Origin: Sediminicola sp047612485
GTDB taxonomy: Bacteria > Bacteroidota > Bacteroidia > Flavobacteriales > Flavobacteriaceae
Assembly: GCA_047612485.1 (NCBI GenBank)
Contig: JBLGAT010000077.1
Span: 1 to 13,234 of the forward strand
Reading direction: 5' to 3'
Length of the DNA stretch: 13,234 nucleotides
The position numbers and the translations under genes are program-made. A model generated the notes under the pieces. It saw only the letters and a list, made by a program, of their open reading frames with translations, searched no databases and was not told the origin of the DNA. Shown in pieces: positions 1 through 7,692 of this stretch (position 1 is the first letter of the stretch; each line of letters opens with the position of its first letter).

Positions 1-36
1 TCTACTTTTGAAGTTCCGATGGATCTAAAAAATATA

Positions 37-3000
37 CTATTTGCCCATGATCAAAGCGGGGATTTCCAATGATTGATACATGTCGTTATACGCCTTCATT
101 TCGGTAACTACAATGGCATCGTGCTCTTTTTTAAATGTATTCCATTGCCCTAATAAATCGTTCAATCTAGTTTTGGCTCCTTGGGTCACTTTTGGAAAGG
201 CTTCATCAATATAACCTTTCAAATGCAACAATTGGGCGCTTAATTTATTGTTGAAGTTGATGACATCCTGGAAGGTTTCCTGTTTTGGTTGTATCAGGTT
301 CTCTTCCCAAGTTGCTATACGGTTTACCAGCGAGTCTCCCATAACCACCAATTCCTTGGTGCCGGTCATCGTAGTGTTTTTCTCTAGCAATTTTTTATAG
401 GCCTGAATCTGAATTTTGGCAGATCGCATCTGATTAACAGCTACATGCATATCCTGAATGGTCTGGTCTATAGTGGCCAATATGCCTTGCTGTTCGCTAT
501 AATCATTGGTAGTAGCCTCTATATTTGGATTTGCCATAACGGTTACCGTAGTCTCAGAAACATTTCCGTCCAACATAAGCTTTAAAGAATACGCTCCTGG
601 ACCTACCCTGTATCCACTATTCCCTCCCATGGAAAATACCTTATCCACCACGGGTAGATCTTCGGTCCTAAAATCCCAAGTGAATCTATTGTATCCTTTT
701 TTAGAGGAAAGCAACTCCGGTTTGGAAGGTCCTCCTGGCCATGATCTAAAATCCTTTGGTTTTTTATTGGTATAGGTTCTGATGAGCTTATCCCCTTTAA
801 AAACTTCCAATTTTAAATCCAAGCTATCCACTGCCTTGGGCAGGTAATAATCCATGGTAACGCCCTGCTTAGGGTTCTGTCCTATTCCAGGAACTGGCTC
901 ATCGCTGCTACCACCGAAAAGTAAATAGGTATCCTTAGGTTTGAAAAGTGCAACACTTTCCTTATTAAAATCTGTATTTTGAATGGCACTAAGGTCATCC
1001 AGAATCCAGAACGATCTTCCTGCCGTGGCGGCAATCAGATCATTGTCTTGTATCGTTAAATCGTTGATGGGCACAACAGGCAAATTCAATTGAAAAGGTT
1101 GCCAATTGACCCCAGCATTGAAAGAAATATAAAGACCGGTCTCCGTCCCCGCATAAAGCAGTCCCGGTTTCTTCGGGTCTTCTTTCACTACCCTTACGAA
1201 GGTATGCGGATCGGAAATACCATTGACCACCTTCGTCCATGTAGCACCGTAATCTGTTGTTTTAAAGATGTAAGGGGCAAGGTCCATAAATTTGTATTTC
1301 ATAACGGTCACGTATGCCGTTCCAGGATCATGGGGTGAAACTTCGATATGGTTGACAATACCCTCTCCCAAACCAGCTGGACTCACATTTTGCCATGAAG
1401 CACCACCATCTTTGGTGATATGCACAAGTCCGTCATCCGAACCGGCCCAAAGCAAGCCTTTTTCATGAGGTGATTCCACTAAATACATGATGGTATTGTA
1501 ATTTTCACCCCCTGCGGCTTCGTTGGTATAGGGACCGCCTCCAGGCCCTTGCTTGCTTTTATCATTCCTGGTGAGGTCGCCGGAAACAGTCTCCCAGGTT
1601 GTGCCGCCATCCATGGTTTTAAAAACGACGTTCCCTGCATGATAAATGGTATTGACATCATGGGGAGAGGCAATGATCGGGGCATTCCAATTATAACGGA
1701 ACTTAAAATCGCTTGGCACTACCCCCAACCCCAATTCAGGGTACTCTTTAATCGATTTTGATTGCTGTGAAGCCTTATAGAATTTTTCAATGATCCCTTG
1801 GTAACATCCTCCATAAATCACATCAGGGTTGTTGGGATCAAAGGCCAAATAAGCACTTTCACAACCGGAAGCCGGTTGCCAGTCCTTCCAATCGATTCCA
1901 TTGTCCGTTGTCCTGCTCGCAATGGATATGGAGGAATTATCCTGTTGCCCCCCATAAATATTATAGGGCACCAAATTATCGGTTATCACCCTGTAAAATT
2001 GTGCGGTAGGCTGATTTTCCTGAGTACTCCAACTCTTGCCCCCATTATTGGAAATATTGGCCCCTCCGTCATTTGAGTTGATCATGATGTCATGGTTCTT
2101 AGGGTGTATCCACAAATGATGGTTGTCCCCATGGGGTGTGGACATGGGACTAAAATTTGCGCCTCCATCGATGGATTTAGTCACAGGCGCGTTAAGCACA
2201 TACACCCAATCCTCATTCTGGGGATCCGCAAAAATTTCCATATAGTACCATGACCGAGCGATATTGATCCTGTCCTTACTTGTTTGTTTCCATTTTTTTC
2301 CGCCATCATCGGAACGATAGACCCCACCTTGCTTTCCTTCGGCCTCTACAACTGCATATACCCTATCAGAATTTGCACGTGATACCGAAATACCTGATTT
2401 ACCCATTTCCTTGGGCAATCCTTCTTTCATCTTTTCCCACGTGGTACCACTGTCCATGGATTTATAAAGGCCAGAACCTTCTCCCCCAGAAACCATGGTC
2501 CATGGAAACCGTTGATGTTCCCACATACTGGCATACAGGATCAAGGGATTGTTCATATCCATACTTATAGAGGATGCCCCTGTAAGATCATTTACATAAA
2601 GTACTTTTTCCCAGGTGGCGCCCCCATCCTTGGAGCGGTATACACCTCTTTCTGATGAAGCGCCATATTGAGCCCCTTGGGCGGAAATAAAAATAATATT
2701 TGGATCCTTGGGGTCTATGACAACATCAGAAATATGCCTGCTGTTCTCAAGGCCGATGTGCTTCCAGGTTTTACCCGCATCCATAGATTTATAAACCCCG
2801 TTCCCCATTGAGGTCATCACCCCTCTGGCGGCATGTTCCCCCATACCAACCACCACAATATTGGAATTGCTTTCGGCAACGGCAATGGCACCAACGGTCC
2901 CCGTCTTAAAAAATCCGTCGGAAATATTTTTCCATGTAATGCCATCATCCTCTGTTTTCCAGACCCCACCTCCCGTAGAACCCATATAATAGGTCCTTGG

Positions 3001-3195
3001 CTGGTCTACTACACCTGTACTGGCAACACTTCTGCCGCCTCTAAAGGGGCCTATATTACGCCATTTGAGCTGGTGAAAATCTTTATCGACAAGTACCGTT
3101 TCTGGTACGGAATTTTTCTTTTTGCCTCGTTGTGGATATAAAAACAAAGGCATCAAAAGAAAGGTAAACAGGAGTAAACGAACGGTGCTCATCAT
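37..3195 (-). CDS. Secreted sortilin/VPS10-like BNR-repeat beta-propeller protein
   Basis: This is a 1052-residue exported protein. An N-terminal hydrophobic stretch (about residues 5-21) reads as a signal peptide. About twelve Asp-box (BNR) motifs of the form S/T-x-D-x-G-x-T-W follow, at roughly residues 81, 137, 188, 246, 295, 341, 382, 429, 527, 594, 646 and 691. They predict one or two beta-propellers of the sortilin/VPS10 (glycosyl-hydrolase-like) type. A beta-rich segment (about 745-890) and a helical tail (about 900-1040) come next. The family is common in Bacteroidota and is often labelled 'glycosyl hydrolase', but no catalytic residues can be assigned, so the substrate is unknown. 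I see no type IX secretion C-terminal domain; the protein ends in the helical tail. The start is one of two adjacent ATGs (3195 or 3192). A 165-base gap separates it from the serine hydrolase upstream, so it may have its own promoter, though none is convincing. Confidence 0.9.
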   Translation of the reverse strand: MMSTVRLLLFTFLLMPLFLYPQRGKKKNSVPETVLVDKDFHQLKWRNIGPFRGGRSVASTGVVDQPRTYYMGSTGGGVWKTEDDGITWKNISDGFFKTGTVGAIAVAESNSNIVVVGMGEHAARGVMTSMGNGVYKSMDAGKTWKHIGLENSRHISDVVIDPKDPNIIFISAQGAQYGASSERGVYRSKDGGATWEKVLYVNDLTGASSISMDMNNPLILYASMWEHQRFPWTMVSGGEGSGLYKSMDSGTTWEKMKEGLPKEMGKSGISVSRANSDRVYAVVEAEGKQGGVYRSDDGGKKWKQTSKDRINIARSWYYMEIFADPQNEDWVYVLNAPVTKSIDGGANFSPMSTPHGDNHHLWIHPKNHDIMINSNDGGANISNNGGKSWSTQENQPTAQFYRVITDNLVPYNIYGGQQDNSSISIASRTTDNGIDWKDWQPASGCESAYLAFDPNNPDVIYGGCYQGIIEKFYKASQQSKSIKEYPELGLGVVPSDFKFRYNWNAPIIASPHDVNTIYHAGNVVFKTMDGGTTWETVSGDLTRNDKSKQGPGGGPYTNEAAGGENYNTIMYLVESPHEKGLLWAGSDDGLVHITKDGGASWQNVSPAGLGEGIVNHIEVSPHDPGTAYVTVMKYKFMDLAPYIFKTTDYGATWTKVVNGISDPHTFVRVVKEDPKKPGLLYAGTETGLYISFNAGVNWQPFQLNLPVVPINDLTIQDNDLIAATAGRSFWILDDLSAIQNTDFNKESVALFKPKDTYLLFGGSSDEPVPGIGQNPKQGVTMDYYLPKAVDSLDLKLEVFKGDKLIRTYTNKKPKDFRSWPGGPSKPELLSSKKGYNRFTWDFRTEDLPVVDKVFSMGGNSGYRVGPGAYSLKLMLDGNVSETTVTVMANPNIEATTNDYSEQQGILATIDQTIQDMHVAVNQMRSAKIQIQAYKKLLEKNTTMTGTKELVVMGDSLVNRIATWEENLIQPKQETFQDVINFNNKLSAQLLHLKGYIDEAFPKVTQGAKTRLNDLLGQWNTFKKEHDAIVVTEMKAYNDMYQSLEIPALIMGK

Positions 3196-3360
3196 AGTGG
3201 TTTAGTTGAATTATTTATGCTTTATACCCGACACAAATTAAAATAATTATCAGGATAACTATTCCATTTTGGTCGGTTCGCATAAATATAAAGAAACTTT
3301 TTGGAGGAATGTAAAAAAGTCATCCAACTGGAAAGTCAGGCCATCCAAAAACACATTCAT

Positions 3361-4440
3361 CTATGCTATCAGATTATTTAGTATTTCATCCACAACCTCA
3401 TCCAATTCTTGCTGAATTTCCGGATTCGTACAGTTCACCAAAATAGAGAACACCACGTGTTGGTTTGGATATATGAAGAGATTGGAATAGCCCCCTACCC
3501 CATTGCCAACATGGCCATAAAAAGGTCTTCCCTTTTTATCCCGACTCACCTGCCATCCCAACCCGTAGAAGGTGGGCTTCCCATTCACCCTTTCGGAGGT
3601 TACAAATTGGGACCAAGGATGACCATTTGCTACTGTTTTTTGAAGATAGGCATTACCAAAATTGGCAATATCTTCGGAGGTGGAAAGAAAGCCGCCCCCT
3701 GCCAGTTTGTACCAATTATTAACGGGAATGGCCTTCCTGAAACCAATCCTGTTCTTGGAATAGAAGGTTGCCGCCCCGGAATACCGCTTATGGGCAACTT
3801 CAGGTGTTGTGTTGTATAATTTTAAAGGAAGTAGGACTTTTTCCCTGACGTATTCATCAAACGGGATACCACTGGCCTCCTGCATGGCAAGGGAGACCAA
3901 CACCCAGTCAAAACTATTATAGTGGTAACTGGTTCCGGGTTCAAAGAGCAGATCAGATTCCTTAAAAATTTCGATGCTTTCCTTTATTGAGTATGGCTTA
4001 TTCAACCCATGTTCCTTCCCCTGATACCCTCTTATTCCTGCGGTGTGACCGGCTAATTGCCGAATGGTGAAATCGTATTTTTTTTTTGGATAATAGGGTA
4101 CGTAATCATAAAAGGAGGCATCCAGATCTATCAAACCATCTTCAACCATATAGGCCAATGCTGTGGCGGCTAAGGGCTTGGAGACACTGGCAATTCTAAA
4201 CATCGTTTTCCTTGGGTCCACCCTACTTTTGGTATCCAAATCGGCATAACCGTACCCTTTTTGAAAAATAGTATCCCCTTCTTTTAAAACCGTTACGGCC
4301 AAACCCGGTATCTTCTTTTCTTCAATGAGATTTTGCAATAAAATATCTGCTTGAACCAAATTTTCTTGCACAATACCTTTTCTTAATATCCTTTTGGACA
4401 CAAAAAGATCCTTCAGATATGTAAAAAGTGAAAACCTCAT
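3361..4440 (-). CDS. Serine hydrolase, class C beta-lactamase / LACTB-like fold
   Basis: This 359-residue member of the beta-lactamase (penicillin-binding protein-like) superfamily keeps the three expected catalytic elements. They are S-V-S-K (nucleophile Ser85, Lys88), a Tyr174 element after P-G-T (reading Y-N-S where many relatives have Y-S-N), and H-V-G at 310-312 in the place of the K-T-G triad. Such enzymes include D-aminopeptidases, esterases and true AmpC lactamases, so the substrate cannot be fixed from sequence. The N-terminus lacks a convincing signal peptide, which is odd for this family; location is therefore uncertain. I start at the ATG at 4440. An in-frame TTG at 4446 would add two residues but has no supporting signal. 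The head-GIN lipoprotein gene ends 55 bases upstream, close enough for cotranscription. Confidence 0.88.
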   Translation of the reverse strand: MRFSLFTYLKDLFVSKRILRKGIVQENLVQADILLQNLIEEKKIPGLAVTVLKEGDTIFQKGYGYADLDTKSRVDPRKTMFRIASVSKPLAATALAYMVEDGLIDLDASFYDYVPYYPKKKYDFTIRQLAGHTAGIRGYQGKEHGLNKPYSIKESIEIFKESDLLFEPGTSYHYNSFDWVLVSLAMQEASGIPFDEYVREKVLLPLKLYNTTPEVAHKRYSGAATFYSKNRIGFRKAIPVNNWYKLAGGGFLSTSEDIANFGNAYLQKTVANGHPWSQFVTSERVNGKPTFYGLGWQVSRDKKGRPFYGHVGNGVGGYSNLFIYPNQHVVFSILVNCTNPEIQQELDEVVDEILNNLIA

Positions 4441-4495
4441 ATGCAACTAAAGATAAGTATAAGTCGGTCCATTTAAAAGCGTTTGGATTAACACC

Positions 4496-5260
4496 CTAAT
4501 CCTTAAATATGAGTCGGCCCTTATAAATTTCCTCCACCTCTATCACCGATGGTCGTTCATAACTAATAACATCTCCCGTACCCCTCAAGGTGCCTTTCAG
4601 GGATTGCATGGGATGTAAGAGCATATCATTGCTTCCCCTATGGTCCAAACTAATATTGTCCACCATCAATTCCTTTGCCTCCAAACGGGAGTCGCCGGCA
4701 GCAAAAACAATGTTGAAGTTCACGGCATTCCCTCGTAACCTAAAATAGGATATCCCATTGGAAACGATGCGAACCGTTTCGGCATTTAACTCCAAATCAA
4801 AAGAACCGCTTGTATTTTCTGCATCGGGAACCGTAAAGGACTCTGACAACAAGGTTAAGTTTTGGTAATTCAGAACTCCATCACTGGATATAGGAAATCC
4901 CGTACTGCTTCTTATCTCGACAATATTTGGTGCCGTTACAAATATCTTGGTAAGATTATATTTCCGGGTAAAATTACAATCATTCTCATCCCGCAATAAC
5001 AATCGCCCATCAACTACCTCGGCTGTTACTTCATTGCGCAGGAACTCTCCCGTTTCTATTTCTACCTTGGTTTCATCTCCCTGTTTCAAGATCAATTCAA
5101 CATTATCGTAGATCGTTATTTTGTTAAATTCAGGAACAACCACTTCTTCCAAAACCAAATTGCCTGCATTTTGAAAACAATCGGGTGCGTTTTCTCCATT
5201 ACATGAGATAAGGAGAACCAACAATAAATAAGGTGTTACTTTCAATATTTTGAACATCAT
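4496..5260 (-). CDS. Head-GIN domain (DUF2807-type) lipoprotein
   Basis: This 254-residue lipoprotein has a short basic start and a hydrophobic core. Its lipobox reads L-I-S-C, with the lipidated cysteine at residue 20. The mature part (about 42-240) resembles the 'head GIN' or putative auto-transporter adhesin domain (DUF2807): F-N-K-I-T-I-Y-D-N-V-E-L at the domain start, many short beta strands, and G-S-x-D and G-T-G-D turns suggesting a right-handed beta-helix. The function of the family is not established; roles as an envelope sensor or adhesin are guesses. Residues after the cysteine (N-G-E-N) do not clearly match a surface-export signal, so a periplasm-facing anchor is possible. The PagL-like gene ends 57 bases upstream, so the two are probably cotranscribed. 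Confidence 0.85.
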   Translation of the reverse strand: MMFKILKVTPYLLLVLLISCNGENAPDCFQNAGNLVLEEVVVPEFNKITIYDNVELILKQGDETKVEIETGEFLRNEVTAEVVDGRLLLRDENDCNFTRKYNLTKIFVTAPNIVEIRSSTGFPISSDGVLNYQNLTLLSESFTVPDAENTSGSFDLELNAETVRIVSNGISYFRLRGNAVNFNIVFAAGDSRLEAKELMVDNISLDHRGSNDMLLHPMQSLKGTLRGTGDVISYERPSVIEVEEIYKGRLIFKD

Positions 5261-5317
5261 TCTTGGTTTTACCGATATCGAATATTTTTTTTAAACCTGC
5301 CATCACATGGACTCATT

Positions 5318-6418
5318 TTATAACCTAATCCCGATCCCGAATTCCACTGCTTCCGCTTTTGCGCCATGGGATTTTAAGGATATGGCCGCATATAGATTAT
5401 CTCCGAAATAGCGTTTTAGCCCAATTCTATTATAGACCCTTCCTTCAAAATCAAAGGGGTAATACACATAATACCCCAATTGCGAGATGACTGACATTTG
5501 ATTTATAAATAGTTCATGACCCACAAATACCCCCACCCTTTTATAATCGTCATCAGCTGAAACCTCCAATTCTGGAAAGGCCAAGGATTGGTATCTGATC
5601 AATTCCTTTAAAAATTTAGATAAAAATATGTCCCCTCCCAATTGAAGAGCGCTTTTTCTCCCCAATCTTTTGTCGGCATAGGCCGAAAAAACATAAAAAG
5701 GATACTGTCCGGAATTGATCACATCACTTTCATTTAGTCCCGTCCTAAAGGCAAAATTGTAGCGGATCGGTTCTAAAACTTTCTCTCTCTCCTGCGTAGG
5801 GAGGTAATCTATAATCTCCCCTCCGTCCAGGTCATATACAAGCCCAGCATTAAAGGCCAAGGTATTGGTGGAGGTGTTCGGGGCCCTAAAATTAGCATTG
5901 GAATAATGTATCACCGAAAGACCGGCCTTAAACCCCAAACCCTTGAAAATATTCTCCTTGTGGTAGTTCAACATTAGGTAGGTGGAGCTCAAAAAGTCCG
6001 ATCCATAAGCATTGTTCCTAAAGTTTTCCGCTTTTTCATAAGGATTCGTATTATAGGCAATACCCTGCCCAATTCGGAATTGTAGGTTTCTATTGAGGAA
6101 GTAAAAATTATAATGACCGTACAGCCCATAGTTCTTTCCCAGGGTACTATTGTTCATATCCTGATAAATGAACGAGTAGCCCACATCAGGATAATTGTAC
6201 TCGGCCTCCCATTGTTCATGGCCGTAAGTCTTCCTATTCACCCCAAGGATCAAGCCCGCAGGATGGGCAGAGATCAAATGGGAGATATCCGGGTTGTGCA
6301 AAATTACGGAACCATAAAACTGATTGGCATCTACCGTATATTTTTCAGTGGAAATCTCGGTCTGTGAAAAGCAAAGGGCACCAATAAAAAAGAAGGCTAG
6401 AAATAGGTTTCGAATCAT
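5318..6418 (-). CDS. Acyloxyacyl hydrolase / PagL-like lipid A deacylase (outer membrane)
   Basis: This 366-residue protein has a clean signal peptide (residues 1-18, cleavage near C-F-S/Q) and alternating beta-strand patterning expected of an outer-membrane barrel. Residues 166-175 end in H-Y-S-N-A, matching the H-x-S-N motif of PagL-family lipid A 3-O-deacylases, so His171 and Ser173 are the likely catalytic dyad. PagL enzymes remove the 3-O-linked acyl chain of lipid A in the outer leaflet. The protein is about twice the length of a typical proteobacterial PagL: after the PagL-like half there is another 150 or so residues of strand-rich sequence ending in G-I-G-I-R-L, as I understand is common in Bacteroidota homologues. 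metF ends 113 bases upstream, and no strong terminator or promoter could be recognised in that gap. Confidence 0.85.
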   Translation of the reverse strand: MIRNLFLAFFFIGALCFSQTEISTEKYTVDANQFYGSVILHNPDISHLISAHPAGLILGVNRKTYGHEQWEAEYNYPDVGYSFIYQDMNNSTLGKNYGLYGHYNFYFLNRNLQFRIGQGIAYNTNPYEKAENFRNNAYGSDFLSSTYLMLNYHKENIFKGLGFKAGLSVIHYSNANFRAPNTSTNTLAFNAGLVYDLDGGEIIDYLPTQEREKVLEPIRYNFAFRTGLNESDVINSGQYPFYVFSAYADKRLGRKSALQLGGDIFLSKFLKELIRYQSLAFPELEVSADDDYKRVGVFVGHELFINQMSVISQLGYYVYYPFDFEGRVYNRIGLKRYFGDNLYAAISLKSHGAKAEAVEFGIGIRL

Positions 6419-6531
6419 GGGGCGTAAAAATATGAAATAGATTTAAATCGTTGGACATTGAAAATGCCAATTCTTACAAAAGAATCCGACTTGTGCCACT
6501 CTACTGACGCTTTTTAATAACGTAAAATCTC

Positions 6532-7485
6532 CTAAAATACGCCTTTGGCTATCGCCTTGATGTTATCCGATTTCCCCATGGAATAATAATGTAGCACGGG
6601 CACTCCAGCCGCTTTTAGCTCGTTGGATTGTCTAATGGCCCATTCTATCCCTATCTGACGTACCGCGACATTGTTTTTACAATCGTCCACTGCGTCTATC
6701 AACTCTTGTGGAATATCTATCCGGAAAACCTGCGGTAACAATTGCAAGTGTTTTTTTATTGCAATGGGCTTAATTCCAGGAATGATGGGGACATTGATGC
6801 CCATGGCCTTGGCAGCCTCCACAAATTCAAAATATTTCTGGTTGTCAAAAAACATTTGGGTCACCACATAGTCCGCCCCTGCATCTACCTTTTCCTTCAA
6901 CCTTTTTAGATCGGATTGCAAAGAGGGGGCCTCCAGATGCTTTTCCGGATAACCGGCCACCCCTATACAAAAGTCGGCACAATCATCGGTCTCAATAACC
7001 TCGTGCAAATATTTTCCCTGGTTTAGGTTATGGATTTGTTTTACCAACCCAGTAGCATAGGTATGGCCTCCTTGAACAGGATTGAAGTACTTTTCCTCCT
7101 TCATGGCATCTCCCCTGAGGGCCATTACATTTTGGATCCCCAAATAATGGCAATCCACCAATAGATATTCTGTTTCCTCCTTGGTAAACCCCCCACAAAG
7201 GACATGTGGTACGGTATCCACATCGTATTTATGCTTAATGGAAGCACAGATCCCGACAGTTCCGGGGCGCATGCGGGTCAGTTTTTTATCCAAAAGGCCA
7301 GCCCTATCAATATATACATATTCTTCCCTTGAAGTGGTGACATCTATAAAGGGGGGCTTAAATTCCATTAATGGGTCTATATTGTTATATAGCTCCTGAA
7401 TATTCTTACCCTTGACCGGAGGTATGATCTCAAATGAGAACAAGGTTTTTCCTTTCGCGTTTTTTATATGATCTGTTACTTTCAT
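6532..7485 (-). CDS. metF: Methylenetetrahydrofolate reductase
   Basis: This 317-residue flavoprotein reduces 5,10-methylene-THF to 5-methyl-THF, the methyl donor used by MetH. It is a cytosolic TIM barrel. Visible family motifs are F-E-I-I-P-P (Glu19, the catalytic acid equivalent to E. coli Glu28), A-L-R-G-D at 122-126 (the flavin/folate-binding Asp), T-Q-M-F-F-D at 209-214, G-I-K-P at 237-240, and a C-terminal L-H-Y-Y-S-M. The length is normal for the bacterial enzyme. The ATG at 7485 follows a purine-rich stretch resembling a ribosome binding site (AGGGGAAAGG, just upstream). It lies 207 bases after the metH activation-half gene, with a structured RNA element in between, so it may be read through from the riboswitch-controlled transcript or have its own start. 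Confidence 0.96.
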   Translation of the reverse strand: MKVTDHIKNAKGKTLFSFEIIPPVKGKNIQELYNNIDPLMEFKPPFIDVTTSREEYVYIDRAGLLDKKLTRMRPGTVGICASIKHKYDVDTVPHVLCGGFTKEETEYLLVDCHYLGIQNVMALRGDAMKEEKYFNPVQGGHTYATGLVKQIHNLNQGKYLHEVIETDDCADFCIGVAGYPEKHLEAPSLQSDLKRLKEKVDAGADYVVTQMFFDNQKYFEFVEAAKAMGINVPIIPGIKPIAIKKHLQLLPQVFRIDIPQELIDAVDDCKNNVAVRQIGIEWAIRQSNELKAAGVPVLHYYSMGKSDNIKAIAKGVF

Positions 7486-7560
7486 GTCCTTTCCCCTGCC
7501 TTTGCTTTCTAAAGATACGGCTTGTTCGGAGTAGTATTTCTTTGTTACTAATTTTCTTTG

Positions 7561-7665
7561 GGCGTTTTAACGCGCTATCCGCTTTATATTTTTATGTTGA
7601 ACGCATCCGTATTTTCGATAGCCTATAGTCCATCATAAAAATGATATCGCTTCTATCCCTAACGC
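7561..7665 (-). ncRNA. Structured intergenic RNA element, Flavo-1-like
   Basis: Read on the minus strand, this 105-base element starts GCGTTAGGGATAGAAGCG, passes through a small hairpin (ATCAT-TTTT-ATGAT) and a GGACTATAGGCTATC stretch, and ends with AAAGCGGATAGC and a tight GCGTT-AA-AACGC hairpin. The paired repeats GGATAGAAGCG and AGCGGATAGC at its ends are conspicuous. From memory, the combination matches a recurrent intergenic element of Flavobacteriia, and I think it corresponds to the Flavo-1 RNA motif; I could not run a covariance search, so the name is tentative. It lies between metH and metF, about 28 bases after the metH stop. It could act as a 3'-UTR processing or terminator element, or as a spacer modulating metF. 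Confidence 0.55.
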
Positions 7666-7692
7666 AAAAACTTAGCTTCCCAAATGGTTTTA

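Noticed and set aside
6470..6485. Hairpin ATTCTT-TTGT-AAGAAT after metF as a terminator
   Set aside because: Only six A/T-rich pairs and no following T run; too weak to call.
7510..7517. TATCTTTA upstream of metF as a -7 promoter box
   Set aside because: It matches seven of eight consensus positions, but there is no TTG at the required distance upstream. A similar box at 4448-4455 before the serine hydrolase is also too close to the ATG.
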